Shown piece after piece: positions 9,870 through 21,200 of a stretch of 64,000 bases of DNA (position 1 is its first letter; every line of letters starts with the position of its first letter). The stretch spans positions 124,001-188,000 of the forward strand of contig JAHFWL010000181.1 in NCBI GenBank assembly GCA_021292165.1, written 5' to 3'. A program made the position numbers and the translations under genes. The DNA comes from Shinisaurus crocodilurus. Its lineage: Eukaryota; Chordata; Lepidosauria; Squamata; Shinisauridae. The notes under the pieces are model-generated. The model was not told the origin of the DNA, searched no databases, and worked only from the letters and a program-made list of their open reading frames with translations.

Positions 9870-10390
9870 AGTTTTGGCGATAAGAATATCACAGGGCTGG
9901 GGGTGGGGGGAGGAAAGGTTGGAGACCAGGGCAGGCATCAAGGGTTGGCACGATTGGGCACGTGTCAAGGGCCCACTGCTCCTCCTCTTCACCCTTGCAA
10001 CCTGCTTGTTCACCTGCCTCTTCCTCTGTCCAGTCAACGGTGGTGGTGAAGATGCCACGGCCTACTTCCTCTCTTCCCGTCAGGGAACCAAGCAGTAGCA
10101 ATGATTTCATAGATTTCATAGATCATAGAGTTGGAAGGAGCCTACACGGCTATCGAGTCCAACCCCCTGCTCAATGCAGGAAACTAGAGGAGGGGTCTCC
10201 CATCCAAGTAACAACCAGGCCTGACCCTGCTTAGCTTTCCACACTCAGACAAGGGAAGAGAAGGAGGAGCAAGACCAGCTGGTGACCATGGCGGCGAGAA
10301 GATAAGACTCACTGAAGGAGGGGGACCGTTGAGGAAGTCTCGCCCCCCCAAGGGCCCCCCAAAAAAACCTGGAGCCGGCACTGCCTCCCT
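9870..10390 (-). repeat. Unclassified repeat family G, split by a 5S-type SINE
   Basis: Matches in reverse the sequence at 34570-34990 and 30720-30845 (cores CCATGGTCACCAGCTG and GAACAAGCAGGTTGCAA). It is interrupted at about 10105-10245 by the 5S-derived SINE. Class unknown. Confidence 0.5.
10105..10250 (-). mobile_element. 5S rRNA-derived SINE with CR1-type tail, copy 1
   Basis: Read on the minus strand: 5S-like AAGCTAAGCAGGGTCAGGCC, then TACTTGGATGGGAGACCC. These correspond to the internal control region of 5S rRNA genes. A CR1-type tail (GAGCAGGGGGTTGGACTCGA, TTCCAACTCTATGAT) is joined to it. Two further copies lie at 35765-35935 and 38337-38490. Confidence 0.8.
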
Positions 10391-10391
10391 G

Positions 10392-10945
10392 AGAAGGTTC
10401 TACATCTCCAGACGGAATGCTTAAAACCGGGACATGAAAGATTTCCTTAGATTTGTCTGCACCGCAACAGCACAAAGGACATAAAGAGAGTCTACTGGAC
10501 TTAATTGAGGCAACGTTTTAAATTTTATTTTGGTCTTCAGAGATGCTTCGATTACTGGAGGAGCATTTCAGGGACGAGATTGCAAAACAAAACAAAAGAC
10601 AACACCCAGAAACATTTAGATCAGGAGCTTTCTTCTTCCCCCCCCCCTTTTCTTTGGGGGGGGGGGGTAAAGACGAATCCGTGAAACGAATCCGTGACGA
10701 GACAACGGGGATGACAAAAGTGACTTTCAAATTGCAGTCAGAGAATTGTTACTTCTTCGTCGGGGTACCAAAGAACGGCCGTGTACAAAACCCAAGTAAT
10801 CAGAGAGCGTGTTTCTGATCTTGCTGATGTGCACAAAAAGTGACAATTAATGTTCTCCTTTATGATATGGAGCTGGGAGAGGGATGTTTTAATTTTATTT
10901 TTATTTTTACAGTTACATTACAAGGACAATTATATTCAGGCTCAA
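10392..10945. other. No recognisable gene
   Basis: Unique sequence with poly-C and poly-G runs at about 10639-10668. The short open frames cross these runs and have no family resemblance. Confidence 0.4.
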
Positions 10946-10949
10946 GGCC

Positions 10950-10950
<1 letters not shown>

Positions 10951-11021
<71 letters not shown>
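10951..11021. repeat. (TAA)n microsatellite
   Basis: About 23 AAT/TAA units with one TAG interruption. Confidence 0.95.
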
Positions 11022-11023
<2 letters not shown>

Positions 11024-11149
11024 GAGGGGGGGATTATAAGAAAATAATTGTTTGACATTTAAAAATACCCAGGAAATTAACTGGGGGGGAAGGAGAAGGC
11101 AATGATCCAATTACAGGGTTGCATTTATTAAATAGGGACATAGAAACGT

Positions 11150-11360
11150 AAGAGAGCTGCCTTGCACGGGGACGGACTGTGAGTCCATCTAGCTCCGTGT
11201 TTGTCTGCAGTGACTGGGAGCAAAGGCTGTCCGGGGTTTTCAAAAGGGTCGTTTGCATCACCTGCTGCCTGATCCCACTGTGAACCCAGGGATGAAACCC
11301 GGGACCGTCTGCATGCAAAGCAGACGGCCCTGCCCTGCAGCTCTGTCTCCAGGGTAAAAT
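11150..11360 (-). mobile_element. tRNA-derived SINE, family B
   Basis: The reverse strand carries a tRNA-like head (GCATGCAGACGGTCCCGGGT region), and the 3' end reads as a CAGTCACTGCAGACAAACAC-type tail. Same family as 47822-48003. Confidence 0.6.
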
Positions 11361-11404
11361 CCTACACACTGGGGCCCCGTTCCCGAAGCACGAATGACTT
11401 CCGG

Positions 11405-11975
11405 CTTCAGTGGAGCCTGTGTATCGATGTATCGACTCCGGATTGCATTCTGAACTTTCAAGGAGCGATCCGTTGCCCACCACCCAACCCGCCAGACGCT
11501 CGGCGAACGCTGCTGCGGTGTCCGCCGAGCCGAGCCAAGGTCGGACGCGCACCGAGATGCTCAGTGGGCGTCCGGGTTGCCGGCGGGCCGCTTTTTACGT
11601 TAGGAGATGGCGTAAGATACGTCAAAGGCGGCCGCCATTTGCGTGACTTGCGCAAATTGCGGCCGTTTTGGGCGTACCTTACGGCATTTTCTATGTCAAA
11701 AGTGGCCCTCCGGGAACCCGGAAGTCACGTCCTCAGCTCAGGGGAACACGAGTTGAGCCGGGGAACCAGGTAGGAGGGACGGGGTTTGGGGGGGTCGAGC
11801 CCGGTGAGTTTGCCGGACTTCCGCCCCCTGAACGAAGTTCTCACACATCCCTATCTAAGTGCTGAACCCTATCCCCAAAACTGGTCCAGTACCATGGATC
11901 GCTCCTTTCACGTTCAGACTAAAACTTGGAGCGGATACACCACCCCACTGACATTAGAGCCGCCCGCCTCTCCAT
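11405..11975. mobile_element. Palindromic family P2 copy split by a second GC-rich MITE
   Basis: The left P2 half (11405-11480, ending GGAGCGATCCGT) and right half (11865-11975, TACCATGGATCGCTCC onward) are separated by about 375 bases. The insert is rich in TTACG/CGTAA motifs and ends ACACATCCCTAT, like the element at 13679-14349. This is a nested insertion. The following 11985-12335 shows nothing. Confidence 0.6.
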
Positions 11976-12339
11976 GGCTTCCGAGAGGTGATGAAGACGG
12001 GAAACCTCTTGAGATCTTCTCCACAGAACTCAAGCGGGTTTCTCTTTTTCTTATTTTGGGCGGGGGGGATGGGGACGGGGAACCTGTTCAAATGAAAACT
12101 GATTTGAAACCTTCCTCCTTGACATGTTGACTTGACCCTAGTTAAACATGTGCAAAATTGTCAACTGACTAAAAGATTACTATTTACTTTTCATACGCCT
12201 AGGACAGCCTCACTGATCCTTTACAAGAAGAAGGCACTGTATAACTATGGGATCATTCCATCTCAGGGTTTTAAGGATACTATTATCGAGCCTACCTCTG
12301 CTAGGTAGCAAATCTCAGGAAGGAAAACAACATATAAAC

Positions 12340-12745
12340 AACTTATGAGGAGAGACGGAAGGAACTGGGCATGTTTAGCCTCCAGAAGAGAAGACTGAGG
12401 GGAGAAATGACAGCGCTCTTCAAGTGCTTGGAAAGCTGTCACACAGAGGAGGGCCAGGATCTCTTCTCGACCATCCCAGGGCGCAGGACACGGAATCATA
12501 GGCTCAAGTTACAGGAAGCCAGATCCTGGCTGAACATCAGGAAAAACTTCCTGACCGCTAGAGCAATACGACAATGGAACCAATGACCTAGGGAGGTCGT
12601 GGGCTCTCCCACCCTGGAGGCATCCAAGATGCAGCTGGACAGTCACCTGTCAGGGATGCTTTGACCTGGATTCCTGCATTGAGCAGGGGGTTGGACTCGA
12701 TGGCCTTGTAGGCCCCTTCCAACTCTTCTATTATTCTAAATTCAG
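12340..12745 (+). mobile_element. CR1 LINE 3' fragment
   Basis: Classic CR1 end: GGAGGCATCCAAGATGCAGC, then GAGCAGGGGGTTGGACTCGA and CCCCTTCCAACTCTTCTATT. The upstream part reads as a decayed ORF2 C-terminus (WLNIRKNFLTARAIRQWNQ). Confidence 0.85.
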
Positions 12746-13435
12746 CTAGGGCTAAGCCTCATGGTCAGGACTTTATTTCTCGGGATGCCGCATTCCCTAA
12801 CTTTGAAAAAACAAACAAACAAACAAAAATAGTTTCAAGTGAGCATTTTGGAGTGAAGCCCAGAAATATTGGAGTGTGTCCTACTCTAACAGAATGGGAC
12901 AGAATGCACCTCCCTGCACTGGCCTCCTGTGCTGAATTTTAGACTGTGTGCACCTTGGGGCAGAGATCTCTTCTGCTGTGCACACCTGCAGAGGAACGTG
13001 GGGAAGAATAGAAAGATGAAGACACTGAGAAGTGGCGGGGGAATGGGAGAGCTATGGAGAGCCAGGATCTACACAAAGCAGGCACTGACATTTTGATCTG
13101 AAATAACAAAAACGTAAGCTTTTCTTTTTCTTTTCTTTTTTTTAATGTGTTTACACCACCTGATCTTTTGAGGAAGAGCAGACTAGAAATCTTAACAGCG
13201 CAGTTCCTTTGAGCCGGCTAGGAAACTGGACTAGCAGCATGACAAAGCAGTCATCAGACGACCGCCACGCGGCCAGATGAAAGAGGGAATCTACGCAACC
13301 CACTTCTCACCGTGTCTGCTCCATTCGTGAGAACTGGCCCACTTGAAAGGAAAAGCAATCATGGTGCATATCCGTAAAAGATGAAATCTTAAGCCCGCAA
13401 AAATGGGATTGCCACGTAATGGAGCATGCAGGGAA
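12745..13435. other. No recognisable gene
   Basis: Mostly unique sequence. I see no exon-like open frame and no repeat signature apart from short T-rich runs near 13118-13145. Confidence 0.4.
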
Positions 13436-13439
13436 TATA

Positions 13440-13632
13440 TCCAGGGGAGGCTGGCGACGCCTATTTTGGCGGGGCTCCTTATCCATTGCAGGTTTTTCAG
13501 CGGTTCTTTGGACCTTTATCGGAGCTGTCCATGGTGCTGAACTCCACCCACCACCACCACCACCCAAAAATATGTTCACCACCATGGATAGCTCCGATAA
13601 AGTTTCAGATAAAAGCTGAAAAATCTGCCATG
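13440..13632. mobile_element. Palindromic element, family P2
   Basis: Left arm GGGGAGGCTGGCGACGCC through CGGAGCTGTCCATGGTG. The centre includes a CAC run and CCCAAAAATATG. The right arm ACCATGGATAGCTCCGATAAA pairs back. Confidence 0.65.
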
Positions 13633-13647
13633 AATAACCCTCCATAC

Positions 13648-13672
13648 GTGTGTGTGTGTGTGTGTGTGTGTG
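13648..13672. repeat. (GT)n microsatellite
   Basis: A pure GT run of about 12 units. Confidence 0.95.
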
Positions 13673-13678
13673 CCAACA

Positions 13679-14349
13679 TAGGGATGTGCACGGAGCTCGA
13701 TCGGGGGGTGGGGGGTGGAAGCAGGGCAAACTCTCCCCGCTCGACACCCCCCCCGAGCTCCACTCGACTTACCTTTCCCCAGCTCGGCTCACGTCCTCAC
13801 GAGCCGAGCCGGGGAAAGTGACTTCCAGGTTCCGGCACTACATTTTCTCAAGTTAAAAAATGTCAACTTCCGGCATTTACGCCATTTACGTACAGTATAG
13901 CGTAGTAAACAGTAAAAACGGCATTTATGCAAATTGCGGCCGTTTGTAAATGCGCCCTATTGAGGGCATACAGATGGGGCCATGCAGATGGGGCCACGTA
14001 CAATCGGTCTGCCCAGAACTGTGTCTCCTGTCCCCCGGGTGGGGATTATGCAAGAAAGATGGGGGGAAGAGGGGTGGCAGCGAAAAGGGGGGAAATATGT
14101 CAGGGTTCAGCCGTGTGTGATCAGGCTTTCTCTCCACACCACGCTATACTTTACGTAAATGGCGTGGTGCCGGAACCCGGAAGTTGACGTTTTTTACGTG
14201 AAAAAACGTAACGCTGGAACCTGGAAGTCCGCCGGACGCCTCAGCGAGCGTCTCAGCTGGCGCGAGTGGGGTGCTCAGGACGGATCGCGCGGCAAGAGCA
14301 CTCACCAAGCGCCCCGTGAGTCGGGTGCCGGGCTCAGTGCCCATCCCTA
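13679..14349. mobile_element. Non-autonomous DNA transposon with TAGGGATG ends
   Basis: Terminal inverted repeats TAGGGATGTGCAC and GTGCCCATCCCTA. The subterminal zones are rich in TTTACG/CGTAAA and GGAAGTT(G/C)AC. No coding frame is kept, and I could not see a clean target duplication. The ends resemble hAT-type termini. Confidence 0.6.
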
Positions 14350-15207
14350 ATTATTGCCAAGGATAAAGAAATGAGTCTTATTCTCACCTCTCCGTGCCAA
14401 CAAGGGGTGTTGCGGTGTCTTGCTGCAACCCATTCTATCTTTTTCTCCCACAATGGAGCAACCCAAATCATGTTTCACCAGCACCACCCAGTGGACAGAA
14501 TACGGTCCTTCCTTTCTTGCAGCCAGAAAAACGCCAATTTGTTACACTCTTTTCCCATTCCTGGGCCTTCGTAACACTGTATTTTTAAAAACAAAACAAA
14601 ACAAAAACCATAAGGCTCCTGAAAGCTAATCACCTGAACTGTTATGCCGGCTCTGCTGTTACTACTCCCACAAACAGTACACATTCACTGAAAATCACTT
14701 CCCGGATCTCTTGAACAGGTTGCACAACAATAATTTCCAGGGAGATTGGCAGAGAAAGCCACGTTCAAGCAAAGAGATCAGGGCGATGAAACGATGCACT
14801 GACACCCAACCTACGCCCTTCCGGTGTTTTTAGATCAGCTACGTGTAAGTCTTGTTCGGTACGAGACTTTGGTCAATCCCAGCCACAAGGAAAGACCCTT
14901 AAAGCAGGTTTTCTTTTTTGTAGGAGGGCATTCCAAACAGATTTAAAATTCCGAAGGGCCCCAGGTGTATACGTAAGATGACCGGGAAGTATTTTCCAGA
15001 GATCCCACTGCAAATCTAACTCAGCGGTTACTTCTTGCTCAACTTCAAGGAGGCCCTCCGTCTGCCAGAAAGTAGTATACTTCTTCCTTGCCCAGAATGT
15101 TTCCTCGACGGAGGTTTTCATAGTTGCAGACTGGTTGGGAGAGATTTCCTCAGATCCGTACGGCCATGCCTCCCTGTCTCCGGCAAAAATTAAAGCCTCA
15201 CGGAGCT
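14350..15207 (-). other. MRM1 downstream region, probable 3' UTR plus an open frame
   Basis: Unique sequence beyond the MRM1 stop. A minus-strand frame stays open from 15226 to 14873 (117 codons, with stop at 14873-14875). It is out of phase with MRM1 and starts right after the terminal A7 run. It is either ordinary 3' UTR or an alternative tail reached by a one-base change in the A7 run. I find no clear AATAAA signal on the minus strand within the next few hundred bases. Confidence 0.45.
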
Positions 15208-15245
15208 TTAATTTTTTTGGCTGCATATGGAATGCAAAAGAATTC
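15208..15245 (-). CDS. MRM1: MRM1 coding exon 5 (last)
   Basis: The acceptor is GGGCAG ending at 15246. The exon completes Gly379 and encodes [11 protein letters not shown], then TAA (15210-15208). The end of knot motif 3 is here. The A7 run at 15212-15218 lies just before the stop. Confidence 0.85.
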
Positions 15246-18200
15246 CTGCCCGCAAAAAATATTTTTTTAAAAAATGGGAAGAAATGGAAATGTTAGAAGC
15301 ATTTAATTGTTCTCAAGCGTTTTTGCGTTCTGAAAAGCAAATGCACATGGGCAGACAGACAGACACACACACACACACACACACACCAAGACGCAGGTGG
15401 TTTAGAGGTGGAATCTCTTACCAGCTGCAACTGACACGTTTAATGACTCTATCCCAGCCTCCAGCTCTCTCCCTGGGGAGATGGTCAACATTTTTTGGCA
15501 CAAGCGTCTCGTCTCTGGAGAAAGCCCGTAGCCCTCATTTCCTGCACACAAAAATCACAATTTTGATCATAAATTTAAAGATCTATTACAAAAAAAAACA
15601 AAACCCCACTCATTTCCATGGTGCTTTTATTTGATTCTTGTGCGTGTGTGTGTGCGTGTGTGTGTTACATTTATATTGTGTTCAATCTTCCCTTTCCTCA
15701 GCCCAAAATAATAATATAGAATAAATCTAAATGCAGCAAACCATCACCAAAAGATGGTAAAAGAACCTCTGCAATGAGAAATAACCATTGCAGGCTGCCA
15801 TAAGGATGAAATCGTGAGACAGAAAATTAATCCAGGGAGGGTATTTATTTATTCAATTTATATCCTGCCTATACATAAATGCCCTAGATAGTTACGTTAG
15901 ACACTTGCGTTTTTTTCATGAAGTCTAGGGAGGTCGTGGGCTCTCCCACTCTGGAGGCATTCAAGGTGCAGCTGGACAGACATCTGTCAGAGATGCTTTG
16001 ACCTGGACTCCTGCACTGAGCAGGGGGTTGGACTCGATGGCCTGGTAGGCCCCTTCCAACTCTACGTCTTCTATGATTCTATGAAACGGGGTTCTCCCGC
16101 ATGCAAAGCGCATGCTCTGCCTCAGAGCTGCAGCCCCTCTCACCCTCCAGTACCAGAGGCAGTCTGCCCACGTGCACCAGTTGCTGGGGAACATGGGCAG
16201 GAGGGTGCCAGTGTACTCCTGTCCTGCTTGTGGGCTTCCCATGGGCAGCTGGTTGGCCACCTTTGGTCCATCGCCTTATGTCCTTACGATAGACCCAGTT
16301 CTGTCCTAGAGACTTTGGCATCTCTGTAATACTCGGGTGAATTATTTTGTTTTCATCAGTCTTTAAAAAAAAAAAAAAAGAAGTGTGTCCAGACCTGCTG
16401 CCCGATGGCATTCAAGGTGGCTTGACAAAACAATCTAAAAATACTGAACACCATCAAATAAAACGAAATTGAAAAAATAACTAAATGAATGAATGAATAG
16501 ATATCACAATGGCAGCCAAGTAAATTTGCACGGTGGTATTTAGACACGATGTAGATTTTTTTTTATTTAAAAAAGAAACGACTGAATGATTCTACTGCTG
16601 GACAAACAGCTACACACGCCAAATGTGGTTTGAGAGCCAGTGTGGCGGATTGGCACTTGGGAGAAATCTGGATTCTAGTTCCCAGTTGGCCATGAAGCTC
16701 ACTGGGTGACTTCGTGCCGGTCACTGCCTCTCAGCCTGACCCACCTCAGAGGGTTGTTGTGAGGATAAAATGGAGAGGAGGACTACGTAAGCTGCCTTGG
16801 GTTCCTTGCAAGAGGAAAAAAGGCAGGAGATAGATGTAATAATAAAGATGTTAAAATGAAACTACCCCAGTAAAAAAGCAAGAAACTGAATCACAGCAAA
16901 TTTAAAACCAGCTGCCAAAATTTACCACCAGAATCCTGGATAAACAGGACAGATATTGCCTGGTGGTACCTAAGTAATAACAAAGATGGTGCCAGGGAGA
17001 ATTTCTGTCTTGGGAGGGGGTTTCACATGGGGTACAACCAGAAGAAAGGTCCTCCTAAACTCTGCTGCTGATGGCGCCCAGAGAAGGGTCTCCAACGAAG
17101 CTCCCAGCAACGTGATATGGGTCTAGGTGCTCCTTCACGTAAATTACTGCAAGCAGGCATTCACGCCATAGACCCATTTCGCTGCTCCTGTCGAGGTAAA
17201 GAGTTGGAGCCGACTCATCCAGATACTCAAAGAGCTTCCATCTACCGGTATCCATCTCCCATCGGTCAGCCAGTGGCTGGTTAGGATCCTGTCCTGTCTT
17301 CTTCTTCCGCTTTTGTGATGGTGTGCGGGAACGCTGGCTTCTTGGATGACTTGGAATAGGTCTCCAGCTCTGTTTCGTTAGCGTATGGGCGGTTTCATCG
17401 CTAATCGATCAAAACCTCTAGTTAAAACATTCAAGTTTCCATGTTTGCCTGGAAGCCAGGTTGAAGCAGGTCAGGGGAAATAGGAGATGCTAGTTTTAAC
17501 ATCAGCCGTATTGGTATTTGTTTTGGGGGGGGGGTTAAGTGTGGAGAGTGCTATATAACTCTTTTCGCCTTCACAAGAGACCCTGGGTCAGTGTTGTCGA
17601 CTGCTGGCTGGACCTGAAGTACAAAAAGCCTTCTGGGCATTGGCCTGAAAGCCCAGCGCTCGAAGCCAGGGGAGGGGAAGAAAGTAGATCTCCAGATGTT
17701 TTTTGGACTTCTGGGAGTTGGAAGTCCAAAACATCTGGAGACCTACCTCCTGCTCGCCCTGTTGTTGCGAGGATCAAATAAGAGAGGAGGAAGAGGCTTA
17801 TGTGAGCCGTCTCGGGTTCCTTGCGGGGGGAAAATGGGAGGGATATAAATATAATTCATAGATTAATAAATAAAAAGAAAAGAAAACGTCCTCCACTTTG
17901 CGGCACCCAACACTTCCTCGGGGCAGCCGGGTTATTTTGATCGCTGCCGTCCTCTCCCGTGTGAGCAGCATCACGATTCCTGGGTTTTGTTTTAAAGGAG
18001 TCATTCTTTCCACCCGCCCCAACCACACTCCCACTCTCCTTATGAAGCCTTTTAAAGCTTCAGTCTCTTAAAATAATTAAGAGCCCATAAATCCAGGGTA
18101 CCCACAAAAAAACCAAAAAAAACTCCCACCCTTGCATCGCATGAATGATGCGTGGGAAGGAAGTTGCTGACTGCAGCAGATGAAACATTAACCGCTGAAG

Positions 18201-21200
18201 AATGTTGTGGCCCTGTAGATAACTTTGCTCGCTCGCTCACACACACACACACCCCTCTTGGTCTATCAATCTCATCCGTCCCATGTCTGCTCTCTCAACA
18301 GAACAGGTGTGCGGGGTACGTGTGGAGAGACTGAGAGAGAAGAAGGAAGGAGAAACACAGCTGCTGGGTTATTCCAGGGAACTGAACATAAGAAGAGCCC
18401 TGCTGGATCAGACCCAGGGTCCATCTAGTCCAGCACTCTGTTCACACAGCGGCCAACCAGCTGCCCACGGGATCCCACAAGCAGGACATGTGTGCGACAG
18501 CACCCTCCCGCCCATGTTCCCCAGCAAATGGAGCACAGAGGGTTACTGTATGAACCCAGAACTACCGTTGTGACTGCCAGGGGACGAAGATGGCAGCGAT
18601 ACGACTGTCTAATTCTACACCTGGGGTGCAGAATCTCTGGCTTCCAGGCCTAATTCGGCCCGCAGAGCCTTGCGGAGTTTCTCCAGGGGGCGGGGCTTGG
18701 CCTCCTAGCCCCACCCCCTGGAGGAATCCCCTGAGAGGAATCCCCGCTGTTATCTCCAAACTCATCTTTATTTATCTATCTATTATGCTTATATCCCGCC
18801 TTTTTTTCCTGCAAGGAACCCAAGGCAGCTTACATAATCCTCCTCCTCCTCCTCTCCCATTTTCTCCTCACGACAACCCCGTGAGGTAGGGTTAGGCTGA
18901 GATTCAGTGACTGGCCCAAAGTCACCCAGGGAGCTTCACGGCTGTGTCGGGGACTAGAACCTGGATCTCACAAGTCTCGGCCCAACACTCTAACCACTAC
19001 ACCACCCTGCCTCTTGCCACACTGCTGCCGGTTACTTGCATTAAGAGTTTTAAGCTTAAATGAGCTGGTATTTTTGGCATGTTGGCCAAAAACCAAATGT
19101 AAATGGTTTGTGGGCTGATTTTAAATGAAGCCCTCCCCTTCTGGCTTCAGCCCCGCCCACACCAGAATGTCCCCCCCCCCCCCGAGACCTTCTCCGAAAC
19201 TGAATTCAACTCTCTAGGGCTAAAAGCAGTTCCGCCCCCGTTTTAGAGAGCGTTAAGCCGGCTTGGTGGCTGGCGGGAACCGAAAGGCAGTGTAGAAAAT
19301 ACCTAGGCAAACAACTAGTTGATTAACTTGGGCGATCAGGGTGGGGGAAAGAATTAAGCAGGATTTGTGACGGCGATGCTCGCCCCGAAAGGAGGAAGAT
19401 GCAGTCTGCAGACTGACACCCCACCTGTGCGGATTAATCTCGGCCCCCCTCGCGCTCCGCCACCGCCGGCAAGCCGTGTCTTCTGACAGAGGATGCATCT
19501 TTCCCAATATCTCCCGGGCCCTGCCCTGTCCAATTTTCTTTTCTGCCAAGAGTTAGTGCTCAGCGGAGAGCCGGGGGGGGGGGGCTCTGCCGATGGAAAA
19601 GATTGGCAAACTCTTTGTGTGCGCCTCCACCAATCAGCCTCCGCGCTCCCTCGACGGGAGAGATTATTTGGACTTTCTCGCGGAGAAACCGCTCATCCTT
19701 CAAAGTAACGACGCCGACTGTCGCCGCCTCGCCCGAGTCCCTGCTCTTGCCTTCCTCACGGCTCTCTCGAGATGGATTTCTCCTCGGGTCCGTCATCCCG
19801 CTCCCTCCTGCCCACCCTTACCCGTTTGGCTGCCTTCCCATTGTCTTTGTGATGTAAAGGCCCCCCGATCCTACGCAGGGGCGGCGGAGGAATCCTGTCA
19901 GCGTTCCACGTTCAATAAGCATTTCAGTTAAAGATGGGCCTTGCAAGACAAGGAAACAGGACCGCGGGGCGGTGTTGCGCTCCCACCGCAGCGGAACAAG
20001 CCCAAACCATAGAATCATAGAAAAGTAGAGTTGGAAGGGGCCTACAAGGCCATCGAGTCCAACCCCCTGCTCAATGCAGGAATCCAGGTCAAAGCATCTC
20101 TGACAGATGGCTGTCCAGCTGCACCTTGAATGCCTCCAGAGTGGGAGAGCCCACCACCTCCCTAGACTTCATGAAAAAAACCCACCTCCAGACTTCATGA
20201 AAAAAACCTTCAAGAATGGCTCTCTTAACGTGGAACAAACACCGGCCGTTTTAGTATCGCAAAGGCCTCCCACAAACACCACAAAAGCCTCCCACAAACA
20301 CCAGCCTTTAGTATCGCAAAGGCCTCCCACAAGCACAAGCAGTTTTAGTGCCAAAAGGGCTCCTTGTAACAGATAGTTCATTTAAAATCAGCCCACAAAC
20401 CATTTACATTTCTTTATAAACACATGGAAAAGGCACACGTGGACAAAAATATATGCCTGTAACTTAACAGGGAAGTTGGAAAAATCTGCAAACAATGCAA
20501 ATAGAAGCAGCATTCACATCTGAACAATCAGGATAGGACAGTGTAAAAATTACAGTAAAAAAAAAAGGTACGTTATCGATGTTTCGATATGCCCAGAATC
20601 ACAAGGGCTTCTTAAAACATCTCTCTGAAAAGCACAGTCAAATTGCAGCTGGGGTAGCTAGTCTTTTAAACAAAACAAAGCAAAACAAAACAAAAGCACA
20701 TCACAGAGAACTGCTTATTCCAGCAAGCTCCAGTCAATAGTCTGGCCGCCATAAAGACGCAAGAAGAGCCCTGCTGGATCAGACCAAGAGTGCATCTAGT
20801 CCAGCATTCCGTTCACACAGTGGCCAACCAGCTTCCCCAGTGGGAAAACTGGAAGCAGGATATGAGTGCGACAGCACCCTCCTCCCGCCCATGTTCCCCA
20901 GCAACTGGTGTACACAGGCAGACTCCCTCTGATCCTGGAGGTAGCATATAGCCATGAGGACTAGTAGCCATCGATAGCCTTCTCCTCCATGAATTTGTCC
21001 AATCCCCTTTTAAAGCCCTCCAAATCGGTGGCCATAACTACGTCTTGTGGAAGTGAGTTCCATAGTTTAACTCTGCACTGTGAGAAGAAGTCCTTCCTTT
21101 GACTTGTCCTGAATTTCCCACCAATCAGCTTCACGGGATGAGCCCACGGGATTCCGGCATCATGAGAGAGGGAGAAAAATGTCTCCGGGCATAATTCTGT

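Noticed and set aside
11034..11552. 172-aa minus ORF
   Set aside because: Covers a SINE B and half of a P2 palindrome; no domain.
14873..15226. 117-aa minus ORF as a separate gene
   Set aside because: It begins inside MRM1's last exon in another frame. It is better treated as 3' UTR or an alternative MRM1 tail (see findings).
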